Assembly: GCF_046557915.1 (NCBI RefSeq) | Contig: NZ_JBHEBG010000004.1 | Location: 1 to 64,000, forward strand | Direction: 5' to 3' | DNA length: 64,000 nt | Source: JBHEBG01 sp046557915 | Lineage (GTDB): Bacteria; Bacteroidota; Bacteroidia; Flavobacteriales; Flavobacteriaceae | Shown here: positions 1-7,598 of the stretch, piece by piece | How the letters are laid out: each line of letters begins with the position of its first letter | How positions within the stretch are numbered: position 1 is the stretch's first letter | The notes under the pieces: model-generated | The model's database searches: none | Seen by the model: only the letters and a program-made list of their open reading frames with translations | Told to the model about the DNA's origin: nothing | Position numbers and translations under genes: made by a program

Positions 1-1392
1 AACCCGGGGACCATTACACGTACCTATAGCGTAACGGACGAGGCGGGCAACAGCATCACCGTTACCCAGGCCATAACGGTTCAGGGTGTGAATCCCGATA
101 TTACCATTGGTGATGCATCGGCCATTGAAGGAACAGATATTAATTTCCCAATAACGCTCAGTAGGGCCAAATGCAACGAAGATTTAACCCTCACCTTGGC
201 ATTAACAAATGGAACAGCGGATAATACGGATTACACAACAACGGATGTACAAATAACAATACCAGCAGGTAGTAGCACCGCTACAGTAGCAGTGCCTACA
301 ACGAACGATATGATACCAGAACTGACCGAAGATTTCACCATAAGTATAAGCTCAGTGGATTCGGGGACTGCAGGAAATATAACAGATACTGCCATTGGTA
401 CAATATTGGACAACGATGGACCAATTGTGGACATAGATGCGGACGATGATGGTATAATTGACAGTTTTGAAGATCTAGATTTGGATTTGGATGCAGATCC
501 TTCGACCAATCCTACGGATTCAGACGGAGATACCTTCCCAGATTACCTAGATATTGATAGTGACAATGATGGTATTCCAGATAATGTTGAGGCACAGACT
601 ACTTTGGACTATATTCCAACAAGTAATAACGATACCAATGGAAACGGTTTGGATGACGTCTATGAAAGTGGCGGAGCCTTGGGTCTGTTCCCAATAGATA
701 CAGATGGCGATAGTCTCCCAGATTATCTGGATAACGATAGCGATAATGATAATGTACCGGATAATATTGAGGGTAATGATTATGATACCGATGGTTTACC
801 AGACGTAGTCCTGATAGGTTCGGACAAGGACAACGATGGTTTAGATGATGGATACGAAGGCAATACGGCAATCGATATCGATATTAATGATGAAATTAAT
901 GATCCATTGAATGATCTGCCAAATACAGATAACGATGATGAATCGGACTATCGAGACACGGATGATGATGATGATGGTATTGAAACTATTGATGAAGATA
1001 CCAATGGTGATGGCGATTACGCAAATGATGACGTTGATGGCAATGGCATTCCAAACTATCTTGATTCAGATCTAATTGTAAACGAAGAAGAGGTTGAAGT
1101 TTTCAATGTGGTTACCCCCAATGGAGATGGAATTCACGATGTGCTTACTATTAGAGGACTAGAGAATTTCCCTAACAATACCATAAAGATTTACAACCGA
1201 TGGGGTGTACAAGTTTACATAACCAAAGCATACAACACCGAGGGTAATGTATTCGACGGTACTTCAGAAGGGCGTATTACTGTAGATCAAGATAACAAAT
1301 TGCCGGTAGGTACCTATTTCTACATTTTGGATTATGAGAATGAAGTAGGTGAAATGAAATCACTTTCCGGATACATATATATAAATAGATAA
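1..1392 (+). CDS. Calx-beta / TSP3-repeat protein with T9SS type B sorting domain (5' partial)
   Basis: The reading frame is open from base 1, so the true start lies upstream; 463 residues are visible. The first ~29 residues look like the end of an Ig/HYR-like domain. A Calx-beta domain follows (about bases 90-420, ending in ILDNDG). Then comes a very acidic stretch of thrombospondin type 3-like calcium-binding repeats (about 425-1075, for example DSDNDGIPDN). A gliding-motility-type C-terminal domain closes the protein (about 1096-1389, with VVTPNGDGIHD, IYNRWG and LPVGTYFY). Known for the family: such type B sorting domains send proteins through the type IX secretion system to the cell surface. 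Inferred role: a surface or secreted adhesin-like protein. A PorP/SprF gene starts 8 bp downstream, the usual partner for type B substrates. Confidence 0.9.
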   Translation, partial: NPGTITRTYSVTDEAGNSITVTQAITVQGVNPDITIGDASAIEGTDINFPITLSRAKCNEDLTLTLALTNGTADNTDYTTTDVQITIPAGSSTATVAVPTTNDMIPELTEDFTISISSVDSGTAGNITDTAIGTILDNDGPIVDIDADDDGIIDSFEDLDLDLDADPSTNPTDSDGDTFPDYLDIDSDNDGIPDNVEAQTTLDYIPTSNNDTNGNGLDDVYESGGALGLFPIDTDGDSLPDYLDNDSDNDNVPDNIEGNDYDTDGLPDVVLIGSDKDNDGLDDGYEGNTAIDIDINDEINDPLNDLPNTDNDDESDYRDTDDDDDGIETIDEDTNGDGDYANDDVDGNGIPNYLDSDLIVNEEEVEVFNVVTPNGDGIHDVLTIRGLENFPNNTIKIYNRWGVQVYITKAYNTEGNVFDGTSEGRITVDQDNKLPVGTYFYILDYENEVGEMKSLSGYIYINR

Positions 1393-1400
1393 AAGAATAG

Positions 1401-2369
1401 ATGTTAAATCGAAAACCCCATATAGACCAATTTAAAACACTTGCTTTTTTCGCATGTCTTATGTCCATGTTGGTCACGAACCTAATCCATGGCCAACAAG
1501 ATGCCCAGTATACACAGTATATGTATAATACGGTAAGCGTTAATCCCGGATATGCCGGATCTAGAGGCCATCTTAGCGTAGCCGCGCTTCACAGGTCGCA
1601 ATGGGTAGGCTTGGATGGGGCACCAAAAACGCAAACCCTAAACGTACATTCACCTATTGGATATAGGGGTGCTGGTGGCGGAATATCTATTGTGAACGAT
1701 CAAATAGGACCCACTTCCGAGACGTATTTGGATGTGGATATTTCCTATACCATACAGACTTCACTTAACGCTAGATTGAGTTTTGGGTTAAAAGCGAGTG
1801 GACACTTATTGGATATCCGTTTTTCAGAATTGAATCAAGATATTACCAACCCAGGAGGTCCGGACCCTACTTTGCAACAAGATGTAGATAATAAATTTTC
1901 ACCCAATATTGGGGCAGGGGTTTACTATCATACAGATAAATTTTACATTGGCCTATCCGTACCCAGATTTTTGGAGACTACGCATTTTGAGGAATCTTCT
2001 TTATCGACAGCGGCGGAACAAATGAATTTTTATTTTATCACCGGGTATGTATTTGAAGTAAATCCGTTTCTAAAATTTAAGCCTACCGTTCTTACCAAAT
2101 TGGTACAAGGAGCTCCTTTACAGGTTGATGCGTCGGCAAATTTTATGCTTAACGATAAGTTTATCCTAGGAGCGGCCTATAGATGGGATGCAGCCGTAAG
2201 TGCCATGGCTGGTTTTCAAATTTCGAACGAGTTTTTAATAGGAATTGCCTATGACCGCGAGACTACGGACCTTGGTAGGGCAGTTTTTAACGATGGTTCT
2301 TTTGAGGTGATTCTTAGGTATGATTTTATGAAGACCAAGGGTAATGTAAAATCGCCTCGCTTCTTTTAG
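1401..2369 (+). CDS. PorP/SprF family type IX secretion membrane protein
   Basis: 322 residues with an N-terminal hydrophobic signal ending near residue 31. The hallmark N-terminal region of the family follows (QYTQYMYNTVSVNPGYAGSR, then HRSQWVGLDGAPKTQ). The rest alternates as expected for an outer-membrane beta barrel and ends in a basic tail. PorP/SprF proteins are encoded next to type B CTD substrates and are needed for their secretion or anchoring. The 8-bp gap to the preceding type B protein gene fits co-transcription and a dedicated pair. The assignment is firm at family level; the specific substrate is inferred from position. Confidence 0.92.
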   Translation: MLNRKPHIDQFKTLAFFACLMSMLVTNLIHGQQDAQYTQYMYNTVSVNPGYAGSRGHLSVAALHRSQWVGLDGAPKTQTLNVHSPIGYRGAGGGISIVNDQIGPTSETYLDVDISYTIQTSLNARLSFGLKASGHLLDIRFSELNQDITNPGGPDPTLQQDVDNKFSPNIGAGVYYHTDKFYIGLSVPRFLETTHFEESSLSTAAEQMNFYFITGYVFEVNPFLKFKPTVLTKLVQGAPLQVDASANFMLNDKFILGAAYRWDAAVSAMAGFQISNEFLIGIAYDRETTDLGRAVFNDGSFEVILRYDFMKTKGNVKSPRFF

Positions 2370-2440
2370 CACATCTTCCAAGTTTTCTTTTCGGTTTCAT
2401 TTTATATCTGGCTTAAACCAAAATATAGGGTTAAAGGTCT

Positions 2441-2448
2441 TATTTTTG
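2441..2448 (+). promoter_or_regulatory. -7 promoter element TAnnTTTG before idi
   Basis: TATTTTTG matches the Bacteroidota -7 consensus TAnnTTTG exactly. It ends only 4 nt before the idi ATG, so the transcript should start at or within a few bases of the start codon. No clear TTG box is seen at the usual distance upstream, which lowers confidence. Confidence 0.5.
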
Positions 2449-2452
2449 CAAT

Positions 2453-2986
2453 ATGCAAGAAGAGAATGTAATATTGGTAAATCAGTTTGATGAACAAATT
2501 GGTACTATGCCAAAAATGGAAGCACATGAAAAAGCGGTACTCCACAGGGCCTTTTCAGTGTTTATTATGAATGAGAAAGGCGAAACAATGTTACAACAAC
2601 GTGCGGCCCATAAGTACCATTCACCTTTGTTATGGACAAACACCTGCTGTAGTCACCAAAGAGTGGGAGAAACCAATATTACGGCCGGAAAAAGAAGGTT
2701 GAAGGAGGAAATGGGTTTTGAAACGGAACTTAAAGAACTCTTTTCTTTTATTTATAAAGCGCCCTTTGATAACGGTCTTACCGAACACGAATTGGATCAC
2801 GTGATGCTTGGGTACTATAATCAGGAACCAACTATAAATAGGGAAGAGGTAATGGACTGGAAGTGGATGAAACCCATGGACATTAAACGGGATATCACAA
2901 AAAACCCTGATAGATATACAGCTTGGTTTAAAATTATTTTTGATAAGTTTTACGATCATTTTGAACAAAAAAAATCAATAACATGA
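2453..2986 (+). CDS. idi: Isopentenyl-diphosphate delta-isomerase, type I (Nudix)
   Basis: Interconverts IPP and DMAPP in isoprenoid synthesis in the cytoplasm. The 177 residues match the length of bacterial type I enzymes. Visible motifs: the active-site cysteine region WTNTCCSHQR (near residue 65), the Nudix-like box with ITAGKRRLKEEMGFE, and the glutamate-containing ELDHVMLGY region (near residue 115) that corresponds to the second catalytic residue of the E. coli enzyme. It overlaps the next gene by an ATGA junction, so the two are translationally coupled. The ATG lies 4 nt after a perfect -7 element. Confidence 0.93.
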   Translation: MQEENVILVNQFDEQIGTMPKMEAHEKAVLHRAFSVFIMNEKGETMLQQRAAHKYHSPLLWTNTCCSHQRVGETNITAGKRRLKEEMGFETELKELFSFIYKAPFDNGLTEHELDHVMLGYYNQEPTINREEVMDWKWMKPMDIKRDITKNPDRYTAWFKIIFDKFYDHFEQKKSIT

Positions 2987-3393
2987 AGGTAAAAGTTAGC
3001 AGAAGAGCACATTTTAATGCTGCGCATCGACTGTATAGAAAAGACTGGAATGCTGAAAAGAACGAGGCTACTTTTGGTAAATGTAGCAATCCCAATTTCC
3101 ATGGACATAATTATGAGCTGATTGTAAGTGTCACCGGTGAGATCGATAAAGAGACGGGCTTTGTGATGGATATGAAAGTCTTAAAAGATTTAATCAAAGA
3201 AAAAATAGAGGACCTTTTGGATCATAAAAATTTAAATGTTGAAGTTGCGGAATTTAAAACGTTGAATCCCACGGCGGAAAACATAGCTGTAGTAATATGG
3301 GATAAACTAAGACCGTACATAGACAAGAAAAAGGATCTGGAGGTAGTACTATATGAGACTCCTAGAAATTTTGTCAGCTACACTGGAAAGTAA
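2983..3393 (+). CDS. 6-pyruvoyl-tetrahydropterin synthase / QueD family protein
   Basis: 136 residues. Zinc-binding histidines are seen in RRAHFNAAHRL and FHGHNYEL, with the catalytic cysteine in FGKCSNPNFHGHNY, the DHKNLN histidine motif, and a conserved glutamate in VVLYETPRNF. The family converts dihydroneopterin triphosphate either to 6-pyruvoyl-tetrahydropterin or to 6-carboxy-tetrahydropterin, the queuosine precursor. Sequence alone does not separate the two. The GKCSNPN form of the cysteine loop resembles the PTPS type, but bacterial members are usually called QueD. No queC/E/F or other pterin gene lies nearby. It starts within the idi stop (ATGA). Confidence 0.88.
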   Translation: MKVKVSRRAHFNAAHRLYRKDWNAEKNEATFGKCSNPNFHGHNYELIVSVTGEIDKETGFVMDMKVLKDLIKEKIEDLLDHKNLNVEVAEFKTLNPTAENIAVVIWDKLRPYIDKKKDLEVVLYETPRNFVSYTGK

Positions 3394-3431
3394 AAGCAAT
3401 AATCTGTAAATAATAAACAAAACAAATATTT

Positions 3432-4400
3432 ATGCATTTATATCCGTTTAAGTTCCAACCGATATTAAAGGAACGCCTTTGGGGAGGGACAAAACTTGGA
3501 GATGTACTAGGAAAACCAATTACCAACGATATTACCGGGGAGAGTTGGGAATTGTCTGCGGTAGAAGGAGATGTGTCTGTAGTAGCCAACGGACAAATTG
3601 CAGGTGCTTCGCTCCAAGAATTAATAGACAAATACGGTTCGGATCTATTGGGAAAAAGCGTTGCTCAGCGTTTTGGTAGGGAATTCCCCATATTGATCAA
3701 GTTTATAGATGCCAAACAAGATTTATCTATACAACTGCATCCAAACGATGCCTTGGCCAAAGAACGGCACAATTCTTTTGGCAAGACCGAAATGTGGTAT
3801 GTAATGGACGCGGATGAGCAAGCAAACCTTATTGTAGGGTTTAACAAAGAAGTAACACAGGAAGAGTACGCCCGAAGCCTTGAGGACGATACATTACTAG
3901 ATTTATTGAATTATGAAGCTGTAAAAGAGGGTGACACTTTTTTTATAAATACGGGCAAGATACATGCGATTGGAGCTGGGGTATTGCTTGCCGAGATACA
4001 ACAAACATCGGATATTACCTATCGTGTATTCGATTTTAATAGAAAGGATAAAAATGGCAATCTAAGGGAATTGCATACCGATTTGGCCCTGGATGCCATA
4101 GATTATTCTAAGAAAGATGATTTTAAGGTTCATTATTCGCAAGAGATGGATAAAGTGAACAATATGGTAGATTGCCCTTATTTTAAAACCAATTTCCTTA
4201 ACCTATCTGCTGATTTAAAACAAGATGTTACCAAAAGGGATTCTTTTACCATTTACATGTGTACCGCCGGTGCCGCAACAATTGAAAATGATAATGGAAG
4301 TGTGGTGATAAAAAAAGGAGAAACGGCACTGGTACCTGCCAGCAGCAATACCATTAATATACATACCGATAATGCCAAACTTTTAGAGGTTACTATTTGA
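3432..4400 (+). CDS. manA: Mannose-6-phosphate isomerase, class I
   Basis: 322 residues, the short form of type I phosphomannose isomerase common in Firmicutes and Bacteroidota. Zinc ligands are visible as QLHPND, KTEMWYV and GKIHAIGAG, with the ESWELS N-terminal motif. It interconverts mannose-6-phosphate and fructose-6-phosphate in the cytoplasm, for GDP-mannose synthesis or mannose use. It sits 38 bp after the PTPS gene. It could receive mannose released by the glycosylglycerate locus 25 kb away, once phosphorylated, but nothing in the sequence ties their regulation together. Confidence 0.92.
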   Translation: MHLYPFKFQPILKERLWGGTKLGDVLGKPITNDITGESWELSAVEGDVSVVANGQIAGASLQELIDKYGSDLLGKSVAQRFGREFPILIKFIDAKQDLSIQLHPNDALAKERHNSFGKTEMWYVMDADEQANLIVGFNKEVTQEEYARSLEDDTLLDLLNYEAVKEGDTFFINTGKIHAIGAGVLLAEIQQTSDITYRVFDFNRKDKNGNLRELHTDLALDAIDYSKKDDFKVHYSQEMDKVNNMVDCPYFKTNFLNLSADLKQDVTKRDSFTIYMCTAGAATIENDNGSVVIKKGETALVPASSNTINIHTDNAKLLEVTI

Positions 4401-4431
4401 AAAAGCGTATTTTTGCAAAAAAATAATTACA

Positions 4432-4701
4432 ATGGCAAGTATTAGGGATTTAAAAAAAGACATTAATTACGTTTTAGGAGATATCATAGAAGCTGTATAC
4501 CTTGCGGAGGCTACTACGGATAAGCAAAATTCGAAGGAAGGAAGTGCTATAATAGATGGTGCTATCGCTACTTTTGATAGCTTAATTGCACAAGTGAACA
4601 AGAAGGATGTTGAAAACAGAAAAAAGCATTTGGCAGGCGTAAGGGCAAACTTGGAAAAAGAAGCTACTGCCTTAGTTGAAAAACTAAATAAGCTGGGATA
4701 A
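4432..4701 (+). CDS. Conserved small helical protein of unknown function
   Basis: 89 residues, highly charged and predicted mostly alpha-helical, with no signal peptide or membrane segment. I do not recognise a named domain. A perfect -7 element (TATTTTTG, 4408-4415) lies 16 nt before the ATG, so it probably has its own promoter although it follows manA. A strong hairpin terminator follows 23 bp after the stop. The compact promoter-gene-terminator unit and ordinary codon use support a real gene. Confidence 0.75.
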   Translation: MASIRDLKKDINYVLGDIIEAVYLAEATTDKQNSKEGSAIIDGAIATFDSLIAQVNKKDVENRKKHLAGVRANLEKEATALVEKLNKLG

Positions 4702-4724
4702 CATATTGCCTAGATAATATTGAG

Positions 4725-4751
4725 AGCATCCACAAAGTGGATGCTTTTTTT
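4725..4751. terminator. Bidirectional rho-independent terminator
   Basis: A perfect stem GCATCCAC / GTGGATGC with loop AAA, flanked by A and followed by seven T residues. It lies between two convergent genes, with the last bases touching the stop codon of the minus-strand gene. Confidence 0.85.
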
Positions 4752-5457
4752 ATTTCGCGGATTTTAGCTCATCAAGATAAGTTCTCAAGGCTTTACCGTA
4801 CTTAGAATTTGCAACATTTTCCGGTAATGAATTACTAATGGAATCCAAGTATTTTGGATTGGCATCTGCAACTTCGGTCAGTGCTATATACGGAGCTATA
4901 TAGGAATCCTTGTTGTTTAGTGCAAAGTTTAGGGCATAGAGGTAACCACGTAGTACATTTTTATCACTAAGTTGCTGGATGGAATCCATGGCCAAGGAAT
5001 CTTTTTGCACTTCTGGATCAAACGCTGTTTGTACAATTTCGAGGTTCTTCGTATTGAATTTGGACATCACCTGCTGATATTCCTCTAATTTTTTATGGCT
5101 CTCGGATCCTTCTATTTCCGCATTGACATCAAAGGTATTCCACGCCGTGTTAATGGAAATAATTCCAGGTTCCCCAAAAAAGGTAATACGATCGTTAAGA
5201 TCGTTGTTATCCTCTTTTTTAAGGTATAAATAAAAAATTTCTGGGCTTTCTAGTTCTGTTTTAAACAAAAATTTTCCATCACCTTCAATTTCCAGAGAGT
5301 CTATAATGGTCAACGTAGAGTCTTCAATTTTCTGAAGGTAGAGCGCTCCTTTTTTTAATCCTTTTACCGTGCCCGTTACAGTCATGGTATTTTCCGTATC
5401 ACCTCCACAAGAAATTATTGCAATACTAAGAACAAGAAGCAGTATAATTTTTTTCAT
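4750..5457 (-). CDS. DUF4369-type lipoprotein
   Basis: 235 residues. The N-terminus is a lipoprotein signal (MKKIILLLVLSIAIISCGG), with the lipidated cysteine at residue 17. The following region (MTVTGTVKGLKKGALYLQKI...LEIEGDGKFLF) is the beta-rich DUF4369 domain found at the N-terminus of many Bacteroidota lipoproteins, often before a thioredoxin fold. Here the C-terminal half is helical, with no CxxC motif, so it is not a thiol-disulfide protein. It is likely membrane-anchored and faces the periplasm or cell surface. Function unknown. The DUF819 gene is 45 bp upstream on the same strand. Confidence 0.8.
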   Translation of the reverse strand: MKKIILLLVLSIAIISCGGDTENTMTVTGTVKGLKKGALYLQKIEDSTLTIIDSLEIEGDGKFLFKTELESPEIFYLYLKKEDNNDLNDRITFFGEPGIISINTAWNTFDVNAEIEGSESHKKLEEYQQVMSKFNTKNLEIVQTAFDPEVQKDSLAMDSIQQLSDKNVLRGYLYALNFALNNKDSYIAPYIALTEVADANPKYLDSISNSLPENVANSKYGKALRTYLDELKSAK

Positions 5458-5502
5458 TCTAGAAATTTATCGGCACAAATATCATCAAACTTGGGAAGAA
5501 AA

Positions 5503-6765
5503 CTAAACTTTTGAGGCAATTTCCATTAAGTAGGCGCATAACAAAGCGCCACCGGTACCTACTACATAACCAAAAACTGCCAAAAGCACGCCCACCGAGG
5601 TTAAGGATGGGTGGAATTCTGCCGCAACCACGGGCGCTGAAGCCGCCCCTCCCACATTGGCCTGACTACCAACCGCTAGGAAAAAATAGGGGGCTTTAAT
5701 CAATTTTGCTACGATGATAAGGAGACCGGCATGTATTGTAATCCAAATAAGGCCTATGGCGATTAACCCCGGATTTTCCAATACTTTGCCCAAATCCATT
5801 TTCATACCAATGGTGGCAACCAGAATGTAAATGAACATGCCGCCTATTTTACTGGCACCGGCGCCCTCATAATTCTTGGCCCTCGTAAACGATAAGAGAA
5901 TACCTATTAGGGTGGCTATAACTACCATCCAAAAAAAGCCAGAACCAAGAAATGAAAGGAAGCTTTTTTTGTCCTGTACAGCTTCGAAATTATCGGTTAA
6001 AAAGCTACTGATATGACCTCCAAACAAATGGGATATGCCAACAGCCGCAAAGGCAAAAAAGAGCATCATCATATAGTCGTTCAGTGTTGGCACTCTTGTG
6101 ATTCTTTCTGAAAACTCCGTTACTTTTATTTTTAAGGTTTCAATGGCCGTTGTATCGGACTTTAGCCAACGGTCTATACGTTTGGTTTTCCCAACTCCCA
6201 AAAGAATAATGGCCATCCATATATTAGCGACTACAATGTCTATGAGAACCATACCTCCATATTTTTCGGGATTGTATTTAAATATTTCGAGCATGGCCGC
6301 TTGGTTTGCCCCACCGCCTATCCAACTTCCGGCAATTGTGGACAACCCCCGCCAAATGGCATCAAAATCATTTCCGCCAACGGTTTCCGGAGAAAATATC
6401 GATACAATTAAAATGGCCAGTGGGCCTCCTATAATTATGCCCACACTACCTGTTAGAAACATAATCAGAGCCTTGGACCCCAAGTTGGCTATGGCCTTTA
6501 AATCAATACTTAATGTCATCAATACCAAGGCGGCGGGTAATAAATACCTACTGGCAACGAAGTACACATTACTGGTTTCATCGGAAATTAATCCCACACT
6601 GGCTAAAATAGCGGGTAACAGATAACACATAAGTACCGCTGGCACAATGGAATAAAACTTTTTCCAGAAACCACTTTTTATGGAAGAAGTGTAGAAAATG
6701 AAACCGAGGCATAAGGCAAGTAGCCCAAAAACCACAGTATCGTCGGTAAAAACAGGTTGATTCAT
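5503..6765 (-). CDS. DUF819 family integral membrane protein
   Basis: 420 residues with about ten hydrophobic membrane segments throughout. The conserved GSWIGGGANQAAM region (near residue 145) and the glycine/alanine-rich C-terminal motif SQANVGGAASAPVVAAEF are typical of the DUF819 (YjcL-like) family. Members resemble bile-acid/sodium symporter or CPA-type folds with inverted repeats, but their substrate is not established. It lies between the HAD phosphatase and the DUF4369 lipoprotein, all on the minus strand with short gaps, so an operon is plausible. I infer a transporter of unknown substrate. Confidence 0.85.
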   Translation of the reverse strand: MNQPVFTDDTVVFGLLALCLGFIFYTSSIKSGFWKKFYSIVPAVLMCYLLPAILASVGLISDETSNVYFVASRYLLPAALVLMTLSIDLKAIANLGSKALIMFLTGSVGIIIGGPLAILIVSIFSPETVGGNDFDAIWRGLSTIAGSWIGGGANQAAMLEIFKYNPEKYGGMVLIDIVVANIWMAIILLGVGKTKRIDRWLKSDTTAIETLKIKVTEFSERITRVPTLNDYMMMLFFAFAAVGISHLFGGHISSFLTDNFEAVQDKKSFLSFLGSGFFWMVVIATLIGILLSFTRAKNYEGAGASKIGGMFIYILVATIGMKMDLGKVLENPGLIAIGLIWITIHAGLLIIVAKLIKAPYFFLAVGSQANVGGAASAPVVAAEFHPSLTSVGVLLAVFGYVVGTGGALLCAYLMEIASKV

Positions 6766-6796
6766 AGAAGCAAGATTAAGCTCTTGCCAAATATAA

Positions 6797-7597
6797 TCAA
6801 ATTAGGATATGCTGTTGGATAAAGTAAGCAACTCCGTCTTGCGTATTTTTTAGGGTTGTATGGTCTGCAATGGCCTTAACTTCATCTCGGGCATTACCCA
6901 CCGCTACGCCGCAACCCGCATATTGCAACATATCTATATCATTATAGTTATCCCCAAAGGCAACAACATCTGCCAAAGACTTATTTTTAAGCAGTGTCTG
7001 TATTGCAGAAAGTTTAGAAACCGGTTTGGGGGTAATTTCTATTAAAGTGTTGTTAGAACGATAGAGATGTAAGTAAGCATTAAACTTTTCTAAGAGCCTT
7101 GGCATAATGCTGTCAGCGGAAGATTTTGTTGCCATTAGCATTATTTTGTGGGCACCAATACCACTGTCCTCCCATCTCTTAAGTGTTTCCGAAGTATTTT
7201 CAAATACGGGCATGGCGTGGGTATATTTAATTTCTTTCCCTACCCGTTCGGAAATCTCTTCCACATACCAATCATCCTTATGGTACAATCCAAGTTTTAT
7301 ACCAAGTTCATCGCACATCCGATGTATATTGGCCAGATGGTTTACTGCAATGGTTGTAGAGGAAATTTCTTGGGAACCATTTAAAATTAGTGCACCATTG
7401 TAACAGATTATGGGTTGATCTTCTATCTGCAACCTCTTCTGAAGATAGGTTATGGACTTGGGCATTCTGGCGGAGACCAAAACAATATCTATTTTGTCTT
7501 TTATTTTGGAGATTTCCGAAATGGTAAAATCCGAAACATCATCCTTGGATGACAATAAAGTCCCGTCCAAATCGGAACACAATACCGAATATTTCAT
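6797..7597 (-). CDS. Cof-type HAD-IIB phosphatase
   Basis: 266 residues. HAD motif I CSDLDGTLL is at the N-terminus (nucleophile Asp near residue 9). Motif II threonine/serine falls in VLVSAR, the conserved lysine in the C-terminal third, and motif IV is FGDNYNDIDML. The large C2B-type cap lies between them. The family dephosphorylates sugar phosphates or cofactors such as pyridoxal phosphate and FMN; the substrate cannot be read here. The gene starts 1 bp after the stop of the upstream DUF5916 gene, so the two are probably co-transcribed. Confidence 0.9.
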   Translation of the reverse strand: MKYSVLCSDLDGTLLSSKDDVSDFTISEISKIKDKIDIVLVSARMPKSITYLQKRLQIEDQPIICYNGALILNGSQEISSTTIAVNHLANIHRMCDELGIKLGLYHKDDWYVEEISERVGKEIKYTHAMPVFENTSETLKRWEDSGIGAHKIMLMATKSSADSIMPRLLEKFNAYLHLYRSNNTLIEITPKPVSKLSAIQTLLKNKSLADVVAFGDNYNDIDMLQYAGCGVAVGNARDEVKAIADHTTLKNTQDGVAYFIQQHILI

Positions 7598-7598
7598 C

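Noticed and set aside
599..871. Open minus-strand frames across the TSP3-repeat part of the first gene
   Set aside because: The repeated acidic codons read backward give histidine- and arginine-rich shadows without family features.
3374..3631. Minus-strand ORF over the start of manA
   Set aside because: Shadow of the well-supported manA frame, with no family features.
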